35,926 nt of DNA from Russula earlei (lineage: Eukaryota > Basidiomycota > Agaricomycetes > Russulales > Russulaceae): NCBI GenBank assembly GCA_025769875.1, contig JAGFNK010000529.1, positions 1 through 35,926 of the forward strand, read 5' to 3'. Position 1 is the first letter of the stretch. Each line of letters starts with the position of its first letter. This document shows positions 1 to 9,472 of the stretch, piece by piece. Under the pieces are notes generated by a model that ran no database searches, had not been told where the DNA came from, and saw nothing but the letters and a program-made list of their open reading frames with translations. The position numbers and the translations under genes were made by a program.

Positions 1-70
1 GGCATGGCCATTGACCTCGCGACAGCCACGAATCTTGAGCATGGCCCATGGGCACTCTGGCCGCCATGAA
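1..70. repeat. Partial copy of the 180 bp GC-rich repeat
   Basis: The first bases of the window match the core of the tandem unit found again at 1528-1600 and 1709-1780: a GGCATGGCCAT start, CTCGCGAC, GCCACGAATC, then GAGCATGGCCCATG and CTGGCCGCC. The copy is cut by the window edge on the left. No coding function is assigned. It shows that the repeat family at 1.5-3.5 kb extends leftwards beyond this window. Confidence 0.7.
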
Positions 71-210
71 AAAATTGTTTTCGAGCGAGCGCGAATGGGG
101 CCGCGTGCAACCCGTACCCCTATCGTCTTCTCCTTCCTTCCCTCCCTTCTCTATGTCAATCATCATCAATCACCAACTATCATCAATCATCAACTAATTA
201 CCAGCTCTTA

Positions 211-1100
211 GCCCGTCTCCTTCATTCACCATGTGGATGTGTCACACCAAATGCAATCCAGTTGACTATGTTACTTTCAGTGGATACAATGATAATTTTT
301 ATTTTCCATTCATAAATGAGTTGAATCTATATTCTGTTTTACTGGGCTGAGATGTAGCACTATGGTTGGTTGAGTGATCAACATCAAGCACAGATTCTGA
401 TTGGCAAGTTGACTTGACAATATGATGAATTGCTGTCTTTGATAGGTTGATGGTAAGAGTTCTGTTCTTGGTTGAGTTAGAGGCAGTTACTAATTGGCAG
501 ATGAGTTTCCTGTGCTATGGTGAATGGCTCCTCTTTCATAGGATGATAAAAGTTCTCTTGCTTCTCATGACAACTCTAACAACTGATGGTGTTCAGGTCA
601 ATTTTAGTATCTCCTATATAGGTGGTTTGATGAGAGGAAGGGAAGAAGAATGTAGAGGGAAATTCTAATAAAGTAAGTGTAACAGGACATGAATTCAGTG
701 TATTGATGATATGGATTGTTCTGCTAGATGACATGAAGATTATAAAGAATTACACATTCACTCAAAAAGGGATTGCAACCAGTAATGAGTGATACTAAAG
801 GCGTATTAGGGGGTTTTAGTAACAGAACTTTGAACCCAAACTGAAACTTTTGAAACTCAGGGATTTTTCAGAGATCACCAATATTGGTATTTGTTGCTAA
901 AATGGGCCTTATAAGAAACAGGATTACACATGGTGATGATTATGAGATTATGATATACCTCCTCTCCCTTTATATCCAAAAAAGGATTATACATGAAGAG
1001 AATGCTTAGGGCCCACCAAAGGCGCACCCCTTGGGCGTAGCCCAAGCAAGCTTCAGCTTGTACTAATATTAAACAAGGACGGTCGGAGGGTCGCCGCATT
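211..1100. other. AT-rich gap without a recognisable gene
   Basis: This stretch is clearly AT-richer than the GC-rich repeat tract on both sides. I find only short open frames, no protein motif and no inverted ends. Near its right end are two consecutive small hairpins (1030-1060). It could be an insertion too old to show ends, or intergenic DNA. Confidence 0.5.
1030..1060. repeat. Two consecutive small stem-loops
   Basis: CTTGGGC-GTA-GCCCAAG (1030-1046) is followed directly by CAAGC-TTCA-GCTTG (1047-1060). Both stems are perfect. Their role is unknown; they may be part of an old repeat end. Confidence 0.5.
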
Positions 1101-1386
1101 TGGGTGGTCCTCAGCTGCCTCAATTTGGACGAAAAAATTCCCACAAATGGAAGGTCTTGCTTACCAAATAGATTTATAAGCAGTGAAAAAAGTTTTTTGA
1201 CGACGGCCTCTTCGTTTTACGACGCGCGTTCGTTTTTTCTTTTGCCGCGTTCGTTTTCTTCCTCCTCCCGTCTTTCCCCTCCTATCCTTCCCACTCTTCC
1301 TTCCCCAGGGTCCCAGGTCAAGACTCTCAAGCCACCGGTTTCCACTGGCCTCATTGGAGTTTTCCCGCGAGCTGTTGTTTCCGCAG

Positions 1387-1452
1387 GTGCGTTTTTTGTT
1401 TCGTTTTCACGCGCTCTCTTCTCATCCTCTCCCTCTCCTTCCTACCAAACAG
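1387..1452 (+). other. Intron-like segment 1
   Basis: It starts GTGCGTTTTTTG after CAG, is T/C-rich throughout and ends ACCAAACAG: 66 nt, the size of an agaricomycete intron. No flanking coding frame is established. Confidence 0.4.
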
Positions 1453-1500
1453 TTTCTTCCTGGCTCTCAAGCTGCTTCCCCACTCCCATCTCCTGTGTCA

Positions 1501-1830
1501 CTGCATTGGTGACGATGACGACGCCTCGGGCATGGCCATAGTGCCCTCGCGACGGCCACGAATCGTGAGCGTGGCCCATGGCCACTGTGACGATCTGGCC
1601 GCTGTGACGGTGGTGTGCTCATGGCCGTGACGACGGCATGTTTGCTGGCGAAGCGCTCCACCCACTGGCCCCCATTCCACTCCACTGGCGACGATGACGA
1701 CGACTCGGGCATGGCCATGGCGACCTCGCGACGGCCACGAATCGTGAGCATGGCCCATGGCCACTGTGACGATCTGGCCGCCGTGACGGCGACGTGCCCA
1801 TGGCCGTGACGACGGCAGGCGACGCTTTCT
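1501..1830. repeat. Two tandem copies of a ~180 bp repeat
   Basis: GACGATGACGACG..CTCGGGCATGGCC starts at 1511 and again at 1690, a period of about 179 bp. Both copies share CTCGCGACGGCCACGAATCG, GGCCCATGGCCACTGTGACG, ATCTGGCCGC and CATGGCCGTGACGACGGCA. The second copy is incomplete at its 3' side. Open frames of 60-180 codons on both strands here follow from the low stop-codon content and are not taken as genes. Confidence 0.8.
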
Positions 1831-1971
1831 CTTGCTTGCTCTCCCACCCTCTCGCGTTCCCCTGCACTTTCATGCCCATTGTTTTGCACAAGCTCTTCCA
1901 GCATGGGTGACCACTCCGAGCCAGGACCACAAGCACACCCAGTGGCCATCAAAACCTCTCGCGCGATCCCG

Positions 1972-2033
1972 GTGTGCGTTTCATGTTCCTTTCGTTTTTT
2001 TTCCGTCACACTTTTTCTAACCCTTTCTCACAG
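1972..2033 (+). other. Intron-like segment 2
   Basis: It starts GTGTGCGTTTC after CCCG, holds a T tract and a CTAAC branch-site-like motif, and ends TTTCTCACAG (62 nt). The TGACAGCAC repeat block follows it. Confidence 0.45.
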
Positions 2034-2503
2034 TGACAGCACGAACAGCACCATGGCGATGACACAGCCGTCAAGACGCTGAGGAGTGGTCCATGCGTGG
2101 GACACCCATTTCGTGCGATTTCACTCTGTCTCCTCAGCTCTAATTTGCGTCTTTCCCTGACCCCGAAAACCGTGCCAAGTTCGCCCGCGCGTGACCATCG
2201 CATGTACTCTTTTTTTTGCTTTCTCTCCCTCTTTTTCTCCTTCCTGCCCTTCCCGCCTCGCTTCCTGCAAGACTAACAGCCAATGCGAGATGGTTCTTCA
2301 ACCGGATTCTGTTTGTAACAGGTGCATGCGCGCGCGTTTTTTTGTGGCAACTTTTTTTCTCTTTTTCTCCCACTTTCTCGACTTCCTATGCATATCAATG
2401 CCCTCTGCCCTGCGAATCGACTCCAGCACGCGTGGCGACTCCAGGCCAAGACCACTACAACACCCAACGGCCTTGAAAACAATCCTGGGCGACCACGAAC
2501 TTG

Positions 2504-2556
2504 GTGCGCTTTGTTTTTTTTTTTTTTTTTTTTTACTCCCCTTCTCACAACAACAG
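2504..2556 (+). other. Intron-like segment 3
   Basis: It starts GTGCGCTTTG after CACGAACTTG, contains an uninterrupted T run of about 20, and ends CACAACAACAG (53 nt). The T run is likely unstable. Confidence 0.4.
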
Positions 2557-2676
2557 AACGGCCAGGACCGCGATGATGACGCAGTCGTCGAGGCCTCTCG
2601 CGAGGGTTCAACGGGTGTCTATGGGCTTATGTCGTGCTTTCCCGCGTGCGCGAGTTTCGCGCGTTAAGCTCTGTGC

Positions 2677-2733
2677 GTGCGTTATTGCTTTTGCTTTTGT
2701 TCTTTCTTTCATTTCATGCGAGTTCTCACTCAG
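2677..2733 (+). other. Intron-like segment 4
   Basis: It starts GTGCGTTATTG, is T/C-rich, and ends TTCTCACTCAG. The donor could also lie four bases upstream. Confidence 0.35.
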
Positions 2734-2978
2734 ATTTAGTTGCGAATCAAGGAACGCAAGTGCCGGTTCCAGCATGCAGGTCAGTGACAGCACAGCTATG
2801 GGCCACGGCGATAATACAGCCGTCAAGCTCGGCCTCAAGTGGTGTATGTGACACGTGTTTTCCCGTGTCCATTGCGTGGCACCCGTGCGTCGTTCGTTTT
2901 CGTTTTCGTTTTCGCGCGTCCTTTCTTCTCTGCCTCGAATCTCTCACTGAGACCCAACCTGCCAGTTCCCATCATCCG

Positions 2979-3033
2979 GTGTGTTTTTTTTTTTCTTTCC
3001 ATTTGGATTGCTCTTTCTGACCGGTTCTTACAG
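2979..3033 (+). other. Intron-like segment 5
   Basis: It starts GTGTGTTTTTTT after ATCCG, has a CTGAC branch-like motif and ends GGTTCTTACAG (55 nt). TGACACGGC follows, a relative of the block after segment 2. Confidence 0.45.
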
Positions 3034-3296
3034 TGACACGGCACGGCGTACCGCCCGAGAGCGATGCACGGTGCTGCGACGGCACCTCGAATGTCAAGCA
3101 CGCCTTATTGACGTCGTCGAATTCTCGAATGCTCAAGCGAGCGGCGCGCTTCTCTCTTCCCCTTTTTCCTCTCCTCCGCCCTCTCCTCCACCCCACCCTC
3201 TCTGGACGTCCAAGACCGGTCAACGCCGCCCATGGGGTCAACGCCAGACCATGATCAAAATGGCCACTAGAACAATTCAGTGGAATCACGAACCCG

Positions 3297-3361
3297 GTGC
3301 GCGTTTTTTTTTTCTTTCACTTCTTCACACGCTCTCTCATCCTCTCCTTCCCAATACACAG
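3297..3361 (+). other. Intron-like segment 6
   Basis: It starts GTGCGCGTTTTT after CACGAACCCG and ends CCCAATACACAG (65 nt). It shares the upstream CACGAAC context with segment 3. Confidence 0.4.
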
Positions 3362-3498
3362 TTCCCTGTTGGGCTTCAAGGCGATGTGCTTATGGCACTC
3401 ACGGCAGCGCTCTCCCACCCACTGGCACCCATTCCCCTGCAGTGGTGACCATGACGACTCGGCCATGGATATGACTACCTCGCGATGACCACGACCGC

Positions 3499-3555
3499 GT
3501 GCGTTTTTTCGTTTTCATTTCTATACGGTTTTTGATATTTTCTTTTCCTCTCCAG
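3499..3555 (+). other. Intron-like segment 7
   Basis: It starts GTGCGTTTTTTCG after CACGACCGC, is T-rich and ends CCTCTCCAG (57 nt). It lies just after a shortened copy of the 180 bp repeat core (3446-3495). Confidence 0.4.
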
Positions 3556-4167
3556 CTCCTATACATGCCAGTTCCCGAGCGCGCGGCGTTCCTCTCCCCT
3601 CCCCTCTGCTCCGGTTGACCCACGCCGCCAAAAAGGGCCTCCTGTGAGCGACGGGTCAACGCATCGCATGGACGCGGCCATTTGCACGCCAAAATGGGCC
3701 GTTCTCACCGCTTTCAAATCCCTCGCGCGGCCCTGGCCAACGACGGTGGGGTGTGCATGAACCCCGAATGGCACACAACTGTGCTTCCCGCGTGCGCGAC
3801 ATTCTCGCGTTCTCGCGCGTTAGGGGTCGCGCGACCACGACGCATTCCGCATCCCTGTCCTGTCCTGTCCTCCGTCAGAGCTCAAGCCCGCTCGCACTAT
3901 CATTCTTGCCTTTGGGAGCCAGCTGTGTGGAAGTCAGCTATACAACGTAGTCCTGTGAGGATTAAGGTATGTGCGTGTCAACAGTGAGTGTTTCTCGTAG
4001 GCGCATTCGGCGACATCGAAGACTCCATTATCGCCGGAAAGGGATATGTGGATGTCAAGGTGACTATCATTTTCGACTCCGGGTGGTCATTCGAGCGTTC
4101 CATTACCACATAAAATCTGCTACGGTCCTTTCTGATGCGGAACCTATCTGAAATAGGTGGCAGAATA
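3556..4167. other. Unassigned stretch left of the Harbinger insertion
   Basis: GC-rich, without a recognisable domain. GTATGT and TCGTAG lie only about 34 nt apart around 3967-4000, too short for a normal intron. The DNA up to 4167 was joined to 7396 onward before the Harbinger element arrived, so the first exons of the FunK1 kinase gene may be here. I cannot show a continuous reading frame. Confidence 0.35.
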
Positions 4168-4170
4168 TTA
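4168..4170. repeat. Target-site duplication TTA, left copy
   Basis: TTA directly precedes the GGCCCC end and recurs at 7396-7398. A 3 bp TTA/TAA duplication is the hallmark of PIF/Harbinger insertion. Confidence 0.95.
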
Positions 4171-4331
4171 GGCCCCATACAGCAACCGAGATTTCTTGAA
4201 ACTTGAACTTGGAACTTGAATTTTGGGATTAGCCTGGGAGTGACAGGTGTGACAGGTGTGATGACAGTGACATGTCATATAATTAACTAATATCAGTTGT
4301 TTTTGTCTGTTAACTGTAATTCACATATTTG
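4171..4331 (+). repeat. Harbinger left terminal inverted repeat
   Basis: It is the inverted match of 7236-7395, with a one-base indel and a few substitutions. It contains the direct repeats GTGACAGGTGTGACAGGTGT near position 4230. Confidence 0.95.
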
Positions 4332-4851
4332 TTGTTGTAATGACTGATGTGCCCAAAAACTTTTTATGCCCCTCTGAGTCATGGCCAATTTTTTACCCCC
4401 TGATTTCAAGTTGTCACTGTCCGTCCCTGGTCAATGCTATGGCTGATTACCTTGATCAGGAGAGGCTGTATCTGCAGCAGGTACAACGGCGACACCAACA
4501 ACATCTAATGATTTTATATTTTACAGGTTATGCCCTTTATGGCTTCCAGGCCATACTGTCAATACTCAAACCCTGTTCTCCTCCTATTCCATATCACACC
4601 TCCGCCCTCACTGGTCTTGCCTGGGTCCATGAACTACTCACCGGCCACCCAGAACGCATCCGGAATGAACTTGGGGTCCATAAACATGTGTTTCACAAGC
4701 TCCAGCAGACTCTCCACAACTTTGGTGTTGCGTCATCTCGGCATGTCTGAATTGAAGAACAGGTTGCCATATTTCTCTATGCCGCTTCCACTGGGCTGTC
4801 AACAACAAATATTGGAGAGCGTTTTCAGCGGTCACCAAGCACGGTCTCAAA

Positions 4852-4899
4852 GTACATATCCCATGGTTTCCTTCTATATATCTTCTGATGGATATCCAG
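4852..4899 (+). other. Intron 1 of the Harbinger transposase
   Basis: GTACAT..ATCCAG, 48 nt. Removing it joins STVSK to YFKKILGVL in frame. Confidence 0.8.
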
Positions 4900-5355
4900 A
4901 TATTTTAAAAAGATACTTGGAGTTCTCGCAACCCCTCCTTTCTACACCACCTTTGTACAGCTTCCTGATGCCGATTCCCCTCCTCACTCCTTTATCCAAG
5001 GGAATCCCAAATTTTTTCCCTTTTTCAAGGATGCCCTGGGTGCTATCGACGGCACCCACATCGGTTGTTACTCCACTGCCGCAGAGCGCGATGCAACAAG
5101 AGACCGCAACGGCGTTCTCTCACAGAACTGCCTTGCTGCTTGTTCATTTGACCTCCGCTTCACATATCTTTTGACTGGTTGGGAGGGCTCCACCGCCGAC
5201 TCAACTCTTTTCCATGATGCCCATCATTCCGATTTCCCCATCCCAAGAGGGAAATACTATCTCGCTGATGCAGGCTTTGCCTCATCAAACACACTGCTTG
5301 TTCCTTATCGAGGTGTACGATATCATCTATCTGAGTGGGGTCATGCTGGCATACG

Positions 5356-5408
5356 GTGCGTTCTCTCTTTCTTTCCCATCTTCTCACTAATTTTTACGCT
5401 TGTCCTAG
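5356..5408 (+). other. Intron 2 of the Harbinger transposase
   Basis: GTGCGT..GTCCTAG, 53 nt, with ACTAAT as a possible branch site. Removing it joins HAGIR to PCTPQALFNLRHAQ, which leads to the catalytic E. Confidence 0.85.
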
Positions 5409-5896
5409 GCCATGCACACCCCAGGCATTATTCAATCTGCGCCATGCTCAAGCTCGCAACGTCATAGAGCGTATGTTTGGGATTCTCAAGTGGCGTTTCA
5501 AAATCCTTCGGTACCCCCCTGAGTATAACATGGACATTCAAGCGCGCATCCCATCGGCACTTGCAGCCCTTCACAATTTTATTCACCATTATGATCACAG
5601 TGAGATCGATGTATTTGATGACAGGGTAGACCCTCAGATGGGTCATTGTGAAGCGGCTGGTGAACTGGGAAGAGGGGTAGTAATGTGCTATGAGAGGGAG
5701 CAAGCAAATATCAGGCGAGACAGGATTGCAGGTGAGATGTGGGAGCAGTATCAGAAAACACTTGAGGATTGCGCAGCAGGTATTTAGTTCAGACACATGT
5801 CCACATGTTTTCAGAAAATGAAAGAACACTTCATGGCATTCAACAAATTACGATACATGCGTGTGATGGGTGACTACTGTAGAAGTACAACTACAG

Positions 5897-7230
5897 TCAG
5901 GACGTCCTAGCCTTCTCCAACAGATCCTTGATGTAGTTGTGTGCAATCTCGCGCGACAACACTGACCCATTAGTCATAAGCACAATATAACTGTCTATGT
6001 GCACGATGTCACAAGATCCCAAGATATTGATCACAGGGACAACATCATCCATGGAGAGCCATTCACCATTCAGTTCAATATCCTGGGTAAGATGTTGAAT
6101 TGCCAGTGACTGACGGGTGGTCTCGGGAAGTGCCGAGATAGTTATGATGTCATTTGAAGGCAGCATATGCATGGCTGGAGGTGGGGCTGGGGCTGGGTTT
6201 GAGGGGAGTGCCAGCGGCATTGGGAGTGGGGGGAGTGCCAGCGACATTGGGGGTGGGGACAAAGCAATGAATGCATGCATGGTTGAGTTGAAGTTATTGG
6301 CAAACCTCTCCATGGTTGACTGCATGCCGTGGACAGCAACTGCCGTGGAATCAGACTTGAGTTTTTTGGTAAATGAGGAAGATGTTTCGGAGGCGACATC
6401 CTTGACCTGAGATACTTTGCGTTTGGAATGAAGGACACTGGATGAGGAGGAAGAGCGATCTGGCGCCAGAGATGACAAGGAGTCCCCACTTTGACATTCA
6501 AACAAATTGGGATTGGGGGACAGCGACGCAGATGACTGAGGGGGAGTAAAATGGGCTGTCGACTGCGTGCCCCGATATGAATGGTGGCCTCTTGCACTTG
6601 ATGGAATCAGAGATTTCATGATGCTGCGATGCGGCCAGCCTTTATCCCTGTACTTCTTGTATTCTTGATTTTTCTACTAATGATCAGATGGCATTGACAA
6701 ATTAGATGTTATGTACGCACCTTGACTAGATCACTCCACACTGATTCCATTTCAGGTGGAACAACAATTCCATTCTCATCGGTCCATAGGTGCCCAACCC
6801 CGGACTCATTCCTGAGAGCAGCGATTAGCAAGTACTCCTTCATCTAGTAGTAGACGATGTTAGCTGCGTGATATGGCAAAGCAAAAAAATTTCGTACCCT
6901 TTGCCATTTTGATTTGCACATAGGTCCAGTCTTGATAGGACCCTTCTCATGCATGGGCTTAATAGAATTGGCTGCTTGGTTGAAGGTAAGGTCCTTGAAC
7001 ATGGCGTTGGAGGTCATGTTTCCTTCTTGTTTCCGCTCAACAAGGAACAGTAGAAATGCAGCTTCCTCTTCAGTTGTCCATATAGCCTTGTTACTTTCTG
7101 AGATTAGACTTCCTTCCATGGAATCTGGACTTATTGATGAGCGGGTCTGCATCATATGGGGTGGTGGAGGTGGGGGTAGAAAGATTGACGCGCCAATCGT
7201 TCCCGAGCCCAAGTCATTACACGACATCAC
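5897..7230 (-). CDS. Harbinger-associated Myb/SANT-like protein
   Basis: This is the second protein of PIF/Harbinger elements, thought to bind the TIRs and help the transposase reach the nucleus (family knowledge). The gene reads 7230-6898, 6843-6721 and 6673-5897 on the minus strand. The Myb/SANT-like helix region is near residue 50, around AIWTTEEEAAFLLFLVERK, and continues past CKSKWQR into the second exon (MKEYLLIAALRNESG, VWSDLVK). The third exon begins near KYRDKGWPHRS and has a Ser- and Pro-rich middle (LALPPLPMPLALPSNPAPAP) and a hydrophobic C-terminal part ending HNYIKDLLEKARTS. The introns at 6844-6897 and 6674-6720 are my choice of splice sites; the second acceptor (ATTAGTAG) was picked because it keeps the frame. 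I see no stop or frameshift. Confidence 0.82.
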
Positions 7231-7235
7231 ATATG

Positions 7236-7395
7236 CAAATATGTGAATTATAGTTAACAGACAAAAACAACTGATATTAGTTAATCATATGACATGTCAC
7301 TGTCATCACACCTGTCACACCTGTCACTCCCGGCTAATCCCAAAATTCAAGTTCCAAGTTCAAGTTTCAAGAAATCTCGGTTGCTGTATGGGGCC
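7236..7395 (-). repeat. Harbinger right terminal inverted repeat
   Basis: Inverted copy of 4171-4331, ending GGTTGCTGTATGGGGCC and followed by the TTA duplication at 7396-7398. Confidence 0.95.
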
Positions 7396-7746
7396 TTAGC
7401 ACCTTCTAACTTCCTGTCGAGTACGAGACTAACCTAGTTGAGCCTCGACTCAAGTGCGATCGTGACGCCCCATTTACAACACACAAGAATCTTAGCATAC
7501 TCAAAGACCAGCTTTGCCGAGTTGGAAGACATTTTAAAGAACTAAAAATTCTCCAAGAGCATGTTCATAAACCGACGCAGGTGCCTGGCGTGGTGGTAGC
7601 CACATATGGTGAAACAATACCAATTGGGGAACCTCTGTCGAAAGTAAGGTGGAAGCACCGCTTGGGTCTTGGAGAGAGTGGATCCCCTTTCATGAGTATC
7701 CCTACACTGTCTCAAGTGTTGGAGACGTTGTTCGACGTTCTAGAAG

Positions 7747-7792
7747 GTCTTCAAATCTCTGTTGCAACGCGATCTGCTGACATTTTTGCCAG
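7747..7792 (+). other. Probable intron in the FunK1 gene
   Basis: GTCTTC..TTTGCCAG, 46 nt. It joins LFDVLE to VLRYLWLHRE, giving the expected run into HRD. The donor is non-consensus, so confidence is moderate. Confidence 0.6.
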
Positions 7793-7949
7793 TATTGCGG
7801 TATTTGTGGCTCCACCGCGAGGTCCTTCATCGCGATATCAGCTCAGGAAACATGCTGTATGTCGAGAATTCATTGGATCGCTCTTCGCCGCCGAAGACTG
7901 TGCCTCTTCCTCAAGACCTCTGCTTTGCCAAGTATCTCCTAGGCGAGAG

Positions 7950-8000
7950 GTATGTGTATATCGAAGAAATAGCATTGTTGATAACAAAGATTTGATGTAG
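7950..8000 (+). other. Intron in the FunK1 gene
   Basis: GTATGT..GATGTAG, 51 nt. It links the segment after the catalytic loop to the DFD motif in frame. Confidence 0.8.
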
Positions 8001-8097
8001 CAACGATCCCTCGAAAACATCAATGCTCCTTGTTGACTTTGACCTTGCGGAGCACTTAGGACCTGAGAATGGTGACAAGACGCGAATTGGCCGAACG

Positions 8098-8148
8098 GTG
8101 AGTGGCGTCGTGATCCTATCCGTTAGGTGCCCTACTCATTTTTACCAG
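8098..8148 (+). other. Intron in the FunK1 gene
   Basis: GTGAGT..TTACCAG, 51 nt. It joins RIGRT to GTPIVIARAV, a conserved FunK1 junction. Confidence 0.88.
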
Positions 8149-8835
8149 GGAACACCTATTGTTATTGCTCGGGCTGTTGAACGGGGCGCACCTGTGCCAC
8201 CCACTCTCGCCCAAGTTCCTGGGATTCCCCAGAGTTGTTCTCTCTATGCTACGGCCCACCTGGATCGAGTTAAGGAATTCTCGAGCTTAATTGAAGAAAA
8301 AATCATCCATCCATCTTCCACACCCATTGATGTTAAAAAATCACGCGACGAGTTCAGGCACAAGCTCAACCATGATGCGGAGTCCGTCTTTTGGCTCCTT
8401 CTTTACTGGGCCATGGTTGTGCAGCCTGAGAATTGTCGCAAGGAAAAGATTGGCGCGGAACCCTGGAGCCAACTGATCGGAGACCACAAGACCAGAAACC
8501 ACCTCATCCGTAACATTGCGCTCCCAGAACCCTTACCGGACAACCTCATCCATTCACTCTTCAATCCCTTGGAACCTTTGATCACAGATCTCGCTGCCGT
8601 CCTTGTTATTGACAGCCATTGGCTTGCTGCGACAGATCCTTGAAGGGAGGACCTATACTACATTACCGAAGTGTTTCAGCGCTTAATACTCAACTTCATC
8701 ATCGACAATCGTGGCAAAGAATTCATGCACTGTCGGGTTGATAAAACCTTCCGTAAAGTGCAGGAGACGCAGGATTCTCACGCATTGTCAGTTAGCGATG
8801 TGCAGTCATTGGATGCACAATCCCGTGTTATCCCG

Positions 8836-8895
8836 GTAGGTTGTGTATGTGGATCTATGAATTTCTGTCTGTTCTTATTGTTGTGCTTACTACAG
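8836..8895 (+). other. Intron near the 3' end of the FunK1 gene
   Basis: GTAGGT..CTACAG, 60 nt, a multiple of three without a stop, so retention would not break the frame. Confidence 0.7.
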
Positions 8896-8922
8896 GACAT
8901 GGATGAAATCGAGATTGATTGA

Positions 8923-9472
8923 TGGATGGTATGAAAGAGGTTGTGAATCGGTGATTAAGGGGTGCTAGAGCTGACTAGGAGAAATGAGGCGAGCACTGCC
9001 GTTTTGGTGTGCCGCGCCAGCCCATGCCACACACTGTTCCATATCCGTCTCAATTACTCACTCATCAATTGTGGGAGATTATTGACTATCGTAGGTATCT
9101 ACGTAGGACAGTCTTTATGTTCAAGGTTATTGCCTTAAGTGTGGGTGTCAGTCGTTTCCCTATATATGTAGGGTAGTTACTCTACCTAGTGCTGTCGCTG
9201 GCTCGGCTCGAAACGGTTTTGAGCCGAGCTGGAGACGTTTCTGAGCTGAGGTAAGCCGTTCAACGGCTCGTGGCTCGAAACTGCTCAAAACAGTGCGAGC
9301 TGTTTCAAGCCATTTTGAAGTGCCCAATTTGGAGTCCTGGTTCTGAAGTGCCAGATTTGGATATGGTTGCTCAATTTGGAGAGTTGTCTGCCACTCTGCC
9401 AATTCCTGGAATCTACCTTGCTCCTTGGCTCCTGAGCCAACATTGCCATCCTCAACAAGAGCATTCATGACA
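8923..9472. other. Intergenic stretch with GGCTCG palindromes
   Basis: No coding frame is supported. At 9200-9230 lies the palindrome GGCTCGGCTC / GAGCCGAGCT with a short loop, followed to about 9310 by more GGCTCG and GAAAC repeats in both orientations. It may be the worn end of a small inverted-repeat element. Confidence 0.5.

Larger units (their letters stand above)
1101..3960. repeat. Diverged array of exon-intron-like repeat units
   Basis: GC-rich segments alternate with 53-66 nt stretches that start GTGYG, run into a T-rich tract and end in YAG. The segments between them are related to each other. A block starting TGACAGCAC after CAG and containing CAGCCGTCAAG recurs at 2034 and 2783, with a weaker relative at 3034. 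A block with GACGATGACGAC and CTCGGGCATGGCC recurs at 1511 and 1690, with a shorter form at 3446. CACGAAC precedes the donor-like site at 2504 and 3297. No long credible protein spans the array in any frame. It may be a tandemly amplified, decayed multi-exon locus, a noncoding transcript, or spread of intron-like elements; I cannot decide between these. Confidence 0.6.
4439..5787 (+). pseudogene. PIF/Harbinger DDE transposase, one nonsense codon
   Basis: It would cut and insert the element using a DDE_Tnp_4-type nuclease domain in the nucleus. The catalytic residues are visible in order: D in ALGAIDGTHI, D in YYLADAGF, and E in NVIERMFGILKWRF. An HTH-like stretch (TTNIGERFQRSPSTVSKY) precedes them. 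Two introns keep the frame: 4852-4899 (GTACAT..CCAG) and 5356-5408 (GTGCGT..CCTAG). I start at the ATG giving MADYLDQERLY; an in-frame ATG at 4340 is the alternative. A TGA at 4748-4750 breaks the first exon just before IEEQVAIFLYAA, while sequence on both sides matches the family. It ends 109 bp from the oppositely oriented partner gene. Confidence 0.9.
4171..7395. mobile_element. PIF/Harbinger DNA transposon, complete ends
   Basis: A 3225 bp element bounded by inverted repeats of about 160 bp (GGCCCCATACAGCAACC at both ends) and flanked by TTA on each side. It carries the two genes expected of this superfamily: a DDE transposase (+) and a Myb/SANT-like DNA-binding protein (-), arranged tail to tail. 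Subterminal GTGACAGGTGTGA-type repeats are candidate binding sites for the Myb-like partner (inference). The TIRs differ at only a few positions, so the insertion is fairly recent. The transposase has one in-frame TGA, so this copy is probably non-autonomous. It sits immediately upstream of a FunK1 kinase reading frame. Confidence 0.95.
7413..8922 (+). pseudogene. FunK1-type fungal protein kinase, truncated and with a stop
   Basis: FunK1 kinases are a basidiomycete-expanded family; substrates are generally unknown. The frame is open from 7413 without an ATG, right after the Harbinger insertion. N-lobe-like text (GRHFKELKILQEHVH, VPGVVVATYGETIP) is followed by KHRLGLGESGSPFMSIPT. The catalytic loop reads VLHRDISSGNML near 7826 and the metal-binding motif LVDFDLAEHL near 8030 (DFD instead of DFG, usual here). 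Then come GTPIVIARAV and the helix HDAESVFWLLLYW. Introns fit at 7747-7792, 7950-8000, 8098-8148 and 8836-8895. A TGA at 8641-8643 interrupts the C-terminal part before YYITEVFQRLILNF, where the family usually continues. The 5' exons are missing or lie left of the transposon. I call it a pseudogene; the active-site residues are still present. Confidence 0.85.

Noticed and set aside
1030..1060. The two hairpins as a transcription terminator
   Set aside because: No gene ends there, no T run follows, and the genome is fungal.
1467..2009. A 180-codon minus frame and several other frames over the 180 bp repeat
   Set aside because: All are built from the GC-rich tandem repeat and are open in several frames at once; residues are low complexity (Arg/His/Ser/Pro).
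4481..4526. A possible intron (GTACAA..TTACAG) near the start of the Harbinger transposase
   Set aside because: Its 46 nt length would break the frame, which is open and sensible without splicing.
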